Positions 28,449 through 35,551 of a stretch of DNA of 64,000 bases are shown here, in pieces. The translations under genes were made by a program, and so were the position numbers. The DNA comes from Mycobacterium sp. AZCC_0083 (GTDB taxonomy: Bacteria > Actinomycetota > Actinomycetes > Mycobacteriales > Mycobacteriaceae). Positions within the stretch are counted from its first letter, which is position 1. Each line of letters begins with the position of its first letter. Where the stretch lies: NCBI RefSeq assembly GCF_014202335.1, contig NZ_JACHGP010000016.1, forward strand, positions 124,001 to 188,000, given 5' to 3'. Below the pieces are notes generated by a model. The model was not told the origin of the DNA, did not search any database, and saw only the letters and a list, made by a program, of their open reading frames with translations.

Positions 28449-29164
28449 CCACCCCGTCCGGCGCCACCGTCACCGTCGACGATGACGTCGTCACCAAGCT
28501 GCACCGGCCGGGCACCGACCCTCAGGCACTGAGACAACGCCTGCGGGTCGCGGCCCGGTCGGACTGCTTGCTGTCCCCGCTGAACCTCGAGCCGGAAGCC
28601 GTCGTCCAGCAGTGGCGCACCCGTTGGCCCAAGGTCGACGTCGTGCCGCCCGACCCAGGAGCCGTGCCGTGGGCGGAGGCGGGACGGCTGCTGGCGCGTC
28701 TGCACGCCGAGCCGATCGGCGACATCGCGCTGCCGCAGGGCGGCCCTGCGCGGCTGGCCCGAGCGCTGGCCCGGGGACCCAAGGCCGACGTCATCCGCGG
28801 AGCAGCTGCGGGCCTGCCCGCGCCGGTGTCTGGGCGGCCAGTCACCTTGGTGCACGGCGACTTTCACCTCGGTCAATTGGGCTGGTGCCGCGGTGCCTTG
28901 GTGCTGATCGACGTAGACGACCTCGGGGTCGGTGATCCCGCGGCCGACCTGGCCCGGCCCGCCGGGTTCTGGGCGGCCGGCCTCCTGCCCGACGATGCCT
29001 GGCACGCGCTCGTCGACGGCTACCGCGGCGGCGGTAGTCCCGGCTTGCCACCCGGCGATCCGTGGCCGGTGCTCGAACCGTTCGCCCGCGCTGCCGTCGT
29101 CGCTGCGGCCGCCAATCACCCCGACGACGGCTTGCTGGTCGCCGCCTGCGAGCGGATGCGTTAG
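28400..29164 (+). CDS. Aminoglycoside-phosphotransferase-fold kinase
   Basis: About 254 residues with the APH/choline-kinase catalytic motifs: LVHGDFHLGQLGW (Brenner loop with Asp, and Gln where Asn is usual) and LIDVDDLGVGDPAADLA (metal-binding Asp). The substrate is unknown. The start is uncertain: GTG 28400 overlaps the AhpD gene by 49 bp, and CTG 28445 would give a 4-bp overlap. Tight packing suggests co-transcription with ahpD-like. The 3' end overlaps the convergent HspR-like gene by 4 bp. Confidence 0.75.
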   Translation: MEPDQRRSTGAGTAPLTTPSGATVTVDDDVVTKLHRPGTDPQALRQRLRVAARSDCLLSPLNLEPEAVVQQWRTRWPKVDVVPPDPGAVPWAEAGRLLARLHAEPIGDIALPQGGPARLARALARGPKADVIRGAAAGLPAPVSGRPVTLVHGDFHLGQLGWCRGALVLIDVDDLGVGDPAADLARPAGFWAAGLLPDDAWHALVDGYRGGGSPGLPPGDPWPVLEPFARAAVVAAAANHPDDGLLVAACERMR

Positions 29165-29619
29165 CGCGACGCGGCGTCCTCGGCGGGAGGTGTCACGGTG
29201 CGCGATTGGTCGATCAGGTCGGCCTCGGGGACATCGCCTGGTGGGGTGTCGTCGTCCAATTCGTCATGATCGTTCCGCTCCCTGACTTGGTCTTCTCGTG
29301 GTGCTCCGGTTCCGCGGTGAGCCGAAGTCAGTCGGACGTTGGCGGATTTCAGTGCGGAGATGTCGGATTGCAGTTGGGTGTTGCGGTCTTGCAGGTCCAG
29401 GATCTGGCCGATGCCTGCCACGTTCACCCCGGCGGCAAGCAGCTCGGTGATGCGCTGCAGGCGTGTGAGGTCGTCGTCGCTGTAGCGGCGGGTGCCGCCT
29501 GCGGTGCGGGCGGGAGTGATCAATCTGCGCTGCTCGTACAGCCGCAGAGACTGCTCGCCGATCCCGGACAACCCGGCGGCGACCGAGATGCCGTACACCC
29601 CGCGCCCTGAACGGTCCAT
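29161..29619 (-). CDS. HspR-like MerR-family repressor
   Basis: 152 residues. N-terminal MerR helix-turn-helix: VYGISVAAGLSGIGEQSLRLYEQRRLITPARTAGGTRRYSDDDL. Then a coiled-coil helix (VNVAGIGQILDLQDRNTQLQSDISALK) and an acidic tail. The ISVAA..SG..xQ(S/T)LRxYE pattern is that of HspR heat-shock repressors. ATG 29619 with GAGGA 6 nt upstream was chosen over 29658. It is divergent from hsp20; the perfect inverted repeat before hsp20 is its likely target. Confidence 0.85.
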   Translation of the reverse strand: MDRSGRGVYGISVAAGLSGIGEQSLRLYEQRRLITPARTAGGTRRYSDDDLTRLQRITELLAAGVNVAGIGQILDLQDRNTQLQSDISALKSANVRLTSAHRGTGAPREDQVRERNDHDELDDDTPPGDVPEADLIDQSRTVTPPAEDAASR

Positions 29620-29676
29620 CGAATCCTCGCTCACCAACCCCGTCCCATCTGTTTGCAACTTTTTTCTTGTCCATTG

Positions 29677-29736
29677 TTGCCCGAATCTGGTCCCGATGCT
29701 ATAACTAAATCTGTGTCAGATCGCATAGATGATCTG
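29677..29736 (+). promoter_or_regulatory. hsp20 promoter with perfect inverted repeat
   Basis: TTGCCC (29677-29682) and TATAAC (29700-29705) are spaced by 17 bp, a good housekeeping promoter for this genus. Directly downstream lies CAGATC-N8-GATCTG (29717-29736). TGTCAGAT occurs at 29714-29721 and again at 29738-29745. The inverted repeat covers the probable transcription start, so repression by the divergent HspR-like protein is inferred. AGGAGGTGGAG precedes the hsp20 ATG. Confidence 0.6.
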
Positions 29737-29758
29737 GTGTCAGATACAGGAGGTGGAG

Positions 29759-30202
29759 ATGATGTTGATGCGTACCGATCCGTTCCGTGATGTCGACCGC
29801 TGGGCGCAGCAGGTGCTGGGCACCGCGGCCCGGCCGGCGGTCATGCCGATGGATGCCTGGCGCGAAGGAGACGCGTTCATCGTCGAGTTCGACCTGCCCG
29901 GGGTGAATGCCGATTCGGTGAACTTGGACGTCGAACGCAACGTGCTGACCGTGCACGCTGAGCGGCCAGGTCTGCGTCAGGACCGGGAGATGGTGTCCTC
30001 GGAACGTCCGCGGGGGGTGTTCAGTCGCCAACTGTTCCTTGGCGAGACCCTCGACACCGACCAGATCCAGGCCAGTTACCAGGACGGGGTGCTGCGGCTG
30101 AGCATTCCGGTGGCGGAGAAGGCCAAACCGCGGCGCATCACGATCAACAACAGTCACAACACGATCAACAACAGTCACGAAAAGGAAGCCATCAACGCCT
30201 AA
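29759..30202 (+). CDS. Small heat-shock protein Hsp20/alpha-crystallin
   Basis: A 147-residue ATP-independent holdase. The alpha-crystallin domain spans about 38-130 ([20 protein letters not shown], then [23 protein letters not shown]). The GVLRLSIP block is the A-x-x-x-n-G-v-L signature. ATG 29759 directly follows AGGAGGTGGAG. The C-terminal tail holds a 21-bp in-frame tandem duplication. It is divergent from an HspR-like repressor and followed by two small genes, the second a DnaJ-domain protein, so this looks like a heat-shock locus. Confidence 0.93.
   Translation: MMLMRTDPFRDVDRWAQQVLGTAARPAVMPMDAWREGDAFIVEFDLPGVNADSVNLDVERNVLTVHAERPGLRQDREMVSSERPRGVFSRQLFLGETLDTDQIQASYQDGVLRLSIPVAEKAKPRRITINNSHNTINNSHEKEAINA
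30139..30180 (+). repeat. 21-bp tandem repeat in hsp20 3' end
   Basis: The 21-base unit beginning CACGATCAACAACAGTCAC occurs at 30139-30159 and 30160-30180 with two differences. It encodes a repeated TINNSH(N/E) in the flexible tail of Hsp20. It is probably a recent slippage duplication, because the two copies are nearly identical. Confidence 0.9.
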
Positions 30203-30286
30203 TGGGAGTCGATCAGCGTGTCCTTGACGGGGATCTAACCCCGAAGGCCGGGCGGCGGCGAGCATCCCGTCGAGGAGGTGAGCAAG

Positions 30287-30622
30287 GTGATCACAGACGC
30301 GCCGACCGAAACCGTGATCGAGGAGTCGGTGATCGAGAATGCGGAGGCGATCGTGCGCGCCGAATGGATGCGCCTGCATCACGACAGTGCCCCGCGTGAG
30401 CAGGCACGCCGTGCAGCCTGCTCCGAGATGCCCGCCGCCCGACCTTGCCCCGCCACGGTCGCCACGTTGTCCGCGATCGTCAAACGATCACGGCCGTCGC
30501 CGCCGACACCGCGGACGGGGTTGCCGCGCAGAGGTGGACCGCAAGGGCGAGTCTGGCCGACACAGCGGTCGCCCCCGCAGCACCGGAGGGCTTGCCGAAC
30601 AGCATTGAGCAAGGGGAGGTGA
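30287..30622 (+). CDS. Conserved-type small protein downstream of hsp20
   Basis: A 111-residue frame starting at GTG 30287 with GAGGAGGTGAG upstream, an excellent ribosome site. The first half is acidic and helical (TETVIEESVIENAEAIVRAEWMRLHHDSAPREQARRAAC). The second half is basic and Pro/Arg-rich with VWPTQRSPP, an ending that recurs in mycobacterial small proteins near hsp20 genes. No function is known. The second half has weaker coding character, so a frameshift cannot be excluded. Confidence 0.5.
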   Translation: MITDAPTETVIEESVIENAEAIVRAEWMRLHHDSAPREQARRAACSEMPAARPCPATVATLSAIVKRSRPSPPTPRTGLPRRGGPQGRVWPTQRSPPQHRRACRTALSKGR

Positions 30623-30905
30623 TGCCCTGAACGACGACCACGAGTGGGCAGTGACCCGCACGTCGCCCGCACCCGCCCAATCACTGTGCAACCGCGCCAA
30701 ACGCAGCACCCGCGACGTTGACTTGCGTGCGCACCGCCACCGACAGTGGCACCTCTGACGCGGACCGCGTGCGACGTCACTGCACGGCCGGGCCTCGCCG
30801 CCGATATTCAGTACCGGCGGCGAGGCGTCTGGTCGCCGCTTTCGGGAGGTCTCGCTCTCCGCAACGCAGCCGTCTGTCCGTTCACCGCGTCGGGTTTGGA
30901 TTGCC

Positions 30906-31286
30906 ATGACCGAAGATCACGATCCCTACGCCGTGCCGGGGGTGACTCCCGTCGCGACCCCGGCAGAGATCAACCATGCGTTTCGCATCAAGTCGCGGGA
31001 CCTTCACCCCGATACGCGTCACCCCCGTGCGGGCGGCGCGACCGGCGACATTCAGCTGGAGCAGCTCATCGCCGCATATCACCTGCTGCGTGATCCCGAG
31101 AGCCGCGCACTACACGACCGCAATGCCACCGCGCAGCGCCGGCAGCAGCCGCCGAGTCCCTCGCAATCGCGCAGTGTCTCTGCCAATCCTGCTGGGCCAC
31201 TGACGATCCCGGTCACCCATCACCGCAGCCAATCGCCTGCCGCAAGGTACCCGATATGGGCCGGTCCGGTGCACTGCCACCGGTGA
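30906..31286 (+). CDS. J-domain (DnaJ-like) protein
   Basis: 126 residues with an N-terminal J domain (about 5-65: DPYAVPGVTPVATPAEINHAF, HPD at about 37-39, then QLEQLIAAYHLLRDPESRALHD). HPD is the Hsp70-stimulating motif. The rest is a Ser/Pro/Gln-rich tail without zinc fingers, so it is a type III J-protein. The pair hsp20 then J-protein suggests a heat-shock gene set. The 283 bp between 30623 and 30905 hold no convincing gene. Confidence 0.78.
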   Translation: MTEDHDPYAVPGVTPVATPAEINHAFRIKSRDLHPDTRHPRAGGATGDIQLEQLIAAYHLLRDPESRALHDRNATAQRRQQPPSPSQSRSVSANPAGPLTIPVTHHRSQSPAARYPIWAGPVHCHR

Positions 31287-31313
31287 CCTTTCGGCGGAAG
31301 GCGCATTCGGGCT

Positions 31314-31928
31314 TCACCGGATGACGCGGTAGCGCAGGTGGGCCACGCCTGGGGCTTCGAGCACGCGGACGAGCTCGAGTGTTGGGTTGCCCGCGTCGAA
31401 GCCATCGAGTAGCCGCTCACCGGATCCGAGAATGACCGGGTTCACTTGGAGGTCGATCTCGTCGACGAGCCCAGCCTTGATGGCCTGCCGGCCGCAAGAG
31501 GCTCCTCCCGCGATGGAGATGGCCCGGTCACCCGCAGCCCTCTCGGCTTGGGCGTGCGCGGACTCGATCCCGTCGGTGACGAAGTGAAATGTAGTCCCAC
31601 CCTGCATCTGAATCGGGTCGTGCGCGTGGTGGGTCAGGACGAAGACCGGGCAATGGTACGGCGGGACGTCTCCCCACCATCCCCGCCAATCCGAGTCACC
31701 CCACTCGCCGCGAATCGGGCCGAACATGTTGCGGCCCATGATCGTTGCCCCCATGTCGTCCATCATGTCGGCGATTACTTGTCGGTTCACCGGATGGTCC
31801 TTGGCGGGGCCGAGGTGCCAGTCGTGAAGCACTATGCCGCCGACACCGAGCGGGTGCTCCTGGCACTGGTTGGGCCCCGCGACGTAGCCGTCGGCAGAGA
31901 TCGACATCGAAAGATTGGTTCTGGACAC
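31314..31928 (-). CDS. Dihydrofolate-reductase-like (RibD C-terminal) family protein
   Basis: A 204-residue RibD_C/DHFR-fold protein: MSRTNLSMSISADGYVAGPNQ, MGATIMGRNMFGP, PVFVLTHHAHDPIQMQGGTTFHFVTDG and SIAGGASCGRQAIKAGLVDEIDLQVNPVILGSGERLLDG. These are the NADPH-binding and dimer segments of the riboflavin-type reductase family. The orphan versions reduce unknown substrates. It stands alone on the minus strand, and no riboflavin genes are nearby. Confidence 0.88.
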   Translation of the reverse strand: MSRTNLSMSISADGYVAGPNQCQEHPLGVGGIVLHDWHLGPAKDHPVNRQVIADMMDDMGATIMGRNMFGPIRGEWGDSDWRGWWGDVPPYHCPVFVLTHHAHDPIQMQGGTTFHFVTDGIESAHAQAERAAGDRAISIAGGASCGRQAIKAGLVDEIDLQVNPVILGSGERLLDGFDAGNPTLELVRVLEAPGVAHLRYRVIR

Positions 31929-32051
31929 AGGGCCTCCGGTGGGACGGGCGATTCCGTTGGGTACGTCTACAGAGACTGCGCCGGTCGGCGGAACTCACCG
32001 GCATCGCGGCCAAACTGTCGACGGAGTCACCGCTCCGACCGGCGCCACCTC

Positions 32052-32396
32052 TCAGCTCGAGAAGAACAGCCTGCCGAAACCCTGCTTGCGGTAGTGCTTG
32101 TTGCCGCGATGGCGCCAGCCCGGGCCCTGCCCGTAACCCTGCTGGTCGTAACCCTGTTGGCCGTAGCCCTGCTGAACGGGTGGCGCGGACTGCACGAACC
32201 GATTCTCCAGCTGAGTGAGGGACTCGAGCTCGCCGAAGTCGAGGAAGATCCCGCGGCACGTATCGCACTGTTCGAGGTGGATGCCGCCCCGCTCGTAGGT
32301 CTTCATGACCCCCGCGCACTTGGGACACAACAGCGTGTTCCCAATCCCAGGTGTCGACGACGGAGGCTTCGGTGGCTCGTATGGCGGAATGCTCAT
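32052..32396 (-). CDS. TFIIB-type zinc-ribbon protein
   Basis: A 114-residue protein with a zinc ribbon LLCPKC..V....ERGGIHLEQCDTCRGIFLDFGELESL (about 24-64, CxxC and CxxC), the zf-TFIIB family. A Gln/Gly/Tyr-rich stretch follows with the repeat QQGY four times, then a basic tail. The function of the family is unknown. It follows wzm by 54 bp on the same strand and may be the last gene of that operon. ATG 32396 is used. Confidence 0.82.
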   Translation of the reverse strand: MSIPPYEPPKPPSSTPGIGNTLLCPKCAGVMKTYERGGIHLEQCDTCRGIFLDFGELESLTQLENRFVQSAPPVQQGYGQQGYDQQGYGQGPGWRHRGNKHYRKQGFGRLFFSS

Positions 32397-32450
32397 ATGC
32401 GCACAACGCACCAGAATCCTGGGAAGTGCCTGGGAACGAAAACGGTCTGC

Positions 32451-33281
32451 TCAGACCCAGTAGGCCACGCGCGCGCGGTACTGCCGCATGGCGAACGCCG
32501 TCACGGTCCAGCCGACGATCGTCAACACGATGACCACGACCCAGTGCCGCAGCTCCTGGTCGGCGCCGAGCAGCGGGGCGCGCACGATGTCGACGTAGTG
32601 CAGCAGCGGGTTGAACTCGATGATCTTGGCCCACCCGCCAGCGCCCTGGTCGCGCAGCGTCTGGTCGTTCCAGATGATCGGCGTCATGTAGAAGAGCAAC
32701 TGCACCAGGCTGAACAACAGCGGGCTGATGTCGCGATACCGGGTGGACAGGATGCCGAAGCAGAGCGCGACCCAGACGCAGTTCAGCACGATCAATGCCA
32801 GTGCCGGAATGAACGCCAGATCGGTCCACTTCCAGGGCTGCGGGAAGATGATCGCGATGACCACGAAGATGACGATGTTGTGCGCGAACAGGATCACCTG
32901 CCGCCAGACCAGCCGGTACACGTGCACCGACAGCGGTGTGGGCAGCTGCTTGATCAGGCCCTCGTTGGCGATGAACACGTCGGCGCCCTCGAGGATCGAC
33001 GCGTTGATCAGGTTCCAGATGATCAGCCCGAGCGTGACGTAGGGCAGGTGTTCGGCGAGCGGGAGATGAAACAGCGTGGAGTACAAGCCCCCCAAGGCCA
33101 CCGCCATCGTGCCGGTGGCGATGGTGATCCAGATCGGCCCGAGCACCGAGCGGCGGTAGCGCTGCTTGATGTCCTGCCAGCCCAGGTGCAGCCACAGTTC
33201 GCGCTTGGCGAAGCCGGCCGTCAGATCGCCCCACGCGCGGCCGAACGTCCTCGACTGGGCTGCCGCGTCAGTGAACGTCAT
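32451..33281 (-). CDS. wzm: ABC-2 polysaccharide export permease Wzm (Rv3783-like)
   Basis: A 276-residue permease with six helices of the ABC-2/O-antigen exporter type (QDIKQRYRRSVLGPIWITIATG at about 35-56). With Wzt it is thought to flip the lipid-linked galactan across the membrane for arabinogalactan assembly. ATG 33281 follows AGGAGGGATGCACC, and the upstream open frame inside glfT1 was discarded. It overlaps glfT1 by 4 bp. Order and strand match M. tuberculosis Rv3781-Rv3783. Confidence 0.92.
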   Translation of the reverse strand: MTFTDAAAQSRTFGRAWGDLTAGFAKRELWLHLGWQDIKQRYRRSVLGPIWITIATGTMAVALGGLYSTLFHLPLAEHLPYVTLGLIIWNLINASILEGADVFIANEGLIKQLPTPLSVHVYRLVWRQVILFAHNIVIFVVIAIIFPQPWKWTDLAFIPALALIVLNCVWVALCFGILSTRYRDISPLLFSLVQLLFYMTPIIWNDQTLRDQGAGGWAKIIEFNPLLHYVDIVRAPLLGADQELRHWVVVIVLTIVGWTVTAFAMRQYRARVAYWV

Positions 33282-34225
33282 GGTGCATCCCTCCTGTCTG
33301 TCCCGTCGCTTCGCTCGCCCTTGAAGAATCTTTCGCGTCTCCCCAACCGTCGCAACCGAATCCACTCGATGAACCCCGCGGGGTCGTTCCTGCTCACCAG
33401 GAAGAACCACCCGAACCGCAACCACTCCTGCGGGATCAACCGCCGCATGCCCGGCTGGGACTGCAGGTAGCCCCGGTTGCGATAGGTGTAGTAGCGCTTG
33501 GTGGTGTCCCCGGGGTACTGGGTGTGCATCCGGCCGCCGAGGATCGGCTTGAATTCATCGGAGCCCTGCGGGTGCAGGTAGACCGCGTCCAGGCAGGTGC
33601 CGAACGGCAGGCCGGAGCGCACCAGCCTGCGGTGCAGCTCCACCTCGTCGCCGCGAACGAACAACCGGATGTCCGGCACGCCAACGGCTTCCACAGTCGA
33701 CGCCCGAAACAGCGCGCCGTTGAACAGTGACGCGATACCGGGCAGCAGATCCTGTCCCGACCCGTCCGTGCGCAGTTCGTCGACCCGCCGGCGCCACACC
33801 AGGCCGCGTCGTAGCGGGAACGCCAGCCGCTGCGGGTCGTCCAGATCGCACACCATCGGCGACACCTCGGCCAGCGAATGCCGTTCGGCGCACTCGAGAA
33901 GTGTGCCGAGCACCGAGGCGTCGGCGGGCCTGCCGTCGTCGTCGGCCAGCCATACCCAGTCCGCGCCCATGGTCAGCGCCTGCAACATGCCGAACGCGAA
34001 TCCACCTGCGCCGCCGAGGTTTCGGAGCGATCCGACGTAGGTGGTCGGCACGGGTTGACCGGCGACCAGATCGCGAACCCGCGGGTCTTGCCCTTCCGAG
34101 AAGTCGTTGTCGACGACGATGAGGTGGTCGGGCACCCGGGTCTGGCTGGTGACCGCGGCCAGCGACTTCGCGAGTTCGTCGGGGCGCCGGTGGGTGACCA
34201 CGACGGCGCACACCCGTTCAGTCAT
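33278..34225 (-). CDS. glfT1: Galactofuranosyltransferase GlfT1
   Basis: A 315-residue GT2 enzyme that adds the first two galactofuranose units to decaprenyl-PP-GlcNAc-Rha. Nucleotide-sugar motif is VVVTHRRPDELAKSLAAVTSQT, metal motif ADDDGRP (about 93-99), acceptor region FVRGDEVELHRRL. The C-terminal 10-12 codons (ERSDGTDRRDAP) derive from the dispersed TCGCTTCGCTCGCCC repeat, so the tail differs from relatives. It overlaps wzt and wzm on either side, indicating one operon. Confidence 0.93.
   Translation of the reverse strand: MTERVCAVVVTHRRPDELAKSLAAVTSQTRVPDHLIVVDNDFSEGQDPRVRDLVAGQPVPTTYVGSLRNLGGAGGFAFGMLQALTMGADWVWLADDDGRPADASVLGTLLECAERHSLAEVSPMVCDLDDPQRLAFPLRRGLVWRRRVDELRTDGSGQDLLPGIASLFNGALFRASTVEAVGVPDIRLFVRGDEVELHRRLVRSGLPFGTCLDAVYLHPQGSDEFKPILGGRMHTQYPGDTTKRYYTYRNRGYLQSQPGMRRLIPQEWLRFGWFFLVSRNDPAGFIEWIRLRRLGRRERFFKGERSDGTDRRDAP
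33301..33320. repeat. Dispersed repeat copy, core CGTCGCTTCGCTCGCCC
   Basis: TCCCGTCGCTTCGCTCGCCC matches the core of the tandem copies at 21017-21076. Here it forms the last codons of glfT1 just upstream of wzm. On the other strand it reads GGGCGAGCGAAGCGACGGG, a form commonly seen between genes in mycobacteria. Confidence 0.8.
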
Positions 34226-35033
34226 GAACGTCCTCGCGGGCGTTCTCCTCCAGGATCTGACGCACGTGGCGGGCGGCGTCGTCGCCCTCGTAGGCGCGCA
34301 CCACGTCCTCGATGCCGCCGGTCATCTTGATGGTGCCGTGGTCGACCCACATCGCCGTCTTGCACAGCTGGGCCAGGAACTCGTTGGAGTGGCTGGCGAA
34401 GACGAGGATCCCGGAGCGCTCCACCAGCTTCTGCAGCCGGGTCCTTGCCTTCTTCATGAACTCGGCGTCCACGGCGCCGATGCCCTCGTCCAGCAGCAGG
34501 ATCTCTGGGTCGATGCTGGTGACCACGCCCATCGCCAGACGCACCCGCATGCCGGTCGAATAGGTGCGCAGCGGCATCGACAGGTACTCGCCGAGTTCGG
34601 TGAAGTCGGCGATCTCGTCGACCTTGGCCAGCATCTGCTTGCGCGTCTGACCGAGGAACAACCCCCGGATGATGATGTTCTCGAAACCCGAGATCTCGGG
34701 ATCCATGCCGACGCCGAGGTCGAACACCGGAGCCACCCGGCCGGTGACGGTGGCCGATCCGCGGGTCGGTTCGTAGATGCCGGACAGCAGGCGCAGCAGC
34801 GTCGACTTGCCTGCGCCGTTGTGCCCGACCAAACCCACCCGGTCACCGTTCTCCAGGGACAGGGTGATGTCCCTGAGCGCCTCGATCACCACGACGTTGG
34901 ACGTGTTGCGCCCGATGGTGCCGCCCGCCTTGCCGAGGAATGCCTTCTTCAGCGACCGCGACTTGGCGTCGAAGATGGGGAACTCGACCCATGCATTGCG
35001 GGTCGAGACGTGGGGGGCAGAAGGCGTAGTCAC
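34218..35033 (-). CDS. wzt: ABC polysaccharide export ATPase Wzt (Rv3781-like)
   Basis: A 271-residue ATPase. Walker A GHNGAGKST (about 70-78), signature YSTGMRVRLAMGVV, Walker B EILLLDEGIGAVDAEF, and the switch histidine in FASHSNEFL. It lacks a C-terminal carbohydrate-binding domain, like the mycobacterial galactan exporter. GTG 35033 lies 2 bp after the bpa stop; the longer frame falls inside bpa. It works with Wzm encoded two genes downstream. Confidence 0.92.
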   Translation of the reverse strand: MTTPSAPHVSTRNAWVEFPIFDAKSRSLKKAFLGKAGGTIGRNTSNVVVIEALRDITLSLENGDRVGLVGHNGAGKSTLLRLLSGIYEPTRGSATVTGRVAPVFDLGVGMDPEISGFENIIIRGLFLGQTRKQMLAKVDEIADFTELGEYLSMPLRTYSTGMRVRLAMGVVTSIDPEILLLDEGIGAVDAEFMKKARTRLQKLVERSGILVFASHSNEFLAQLCKTAMWVDHGTIKMTGGIEDVVRAYEGDDAARHVRQILEENAREDVHD

Positions 35034-35035
35034 TG

Positions 35036-35551
35036 CTACAGGTACTGGCCGGTCCCGCTCGGGGAGTGCCCCGGGCCACCGTGCTGGCCAGGGATGCCTG
35101 CGCCAGGGGGGAGCGCGCCCTGGCGCATCTGCTCGAGCTGGGCCCGCGCCGAGATCTGCTGAGCGAACAGCGCGGTCTGAATGCCGTGGAAGAGGCCCTC
35201 GAGCCACCCGACGAGCTGTGCCTGCGCGATCCGAAGCTCGGCGTCCGACGGAACCTTGTCATCGGTGAACGGCAGCGTCAGGCGCTCCAACTCGTCGCGG
35301 AGTTCGGGGGCAAGCCCCTCCTCGAGCTCGTGGATGCTGGCCTGGTGGATGTCGCGGAGCCGGTTGCGGCTGGCGTCGTCGAGCGGCGCCGCACGGACCT
35401 CCTCAAGCAGCTGCTTGATCATGGTGCCGATCCGCATGACCTTCGCGGGCTGCTCGACGAGGTCGGTCAGCGCCTTGCCGTCGGACTCGTCGTCCACGCT
35501 GGACACGTCGCCGGCGATGATCTCGATGTCGTTGTCATCGGGGTTGCTCAC
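35036..35551 (-). CDS. bpa: Bacterial proteasome activator Bpa
   Basis: A 171-residue helical protein that forms a dodecameric ring and opens the 20S proteasome independently of ATP (also called PafE). The conserved core LTDLVEQPAKVMRIGTMIKQLLEEVR through LVGWLEGLFHGIQTALFAQQ is nearly identical to Rv3780. The C-terminal GQYL is the proteasome-docking motif. GTG 35551 overlaps the upstream gene stop by 4 bp (GTGA), which fixes this start over GTG 35575. Confidence 0.95.
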   Translation of the reverse strand: MSNPDDNDIEIIAGDVSSVDDESDGKALTDLVEQPAKVMRIGTMIKQLLEEVRAAPLDDASRNRLRDIHQASIHELEEGLAPELRDELERLTLPFTDDKVPSDAELRIAQAQLVGWLEGLFHGIQTALFAQQISARAQLEQMRQGALPPGAGIPGQHGGPGHSPSGTGQYL

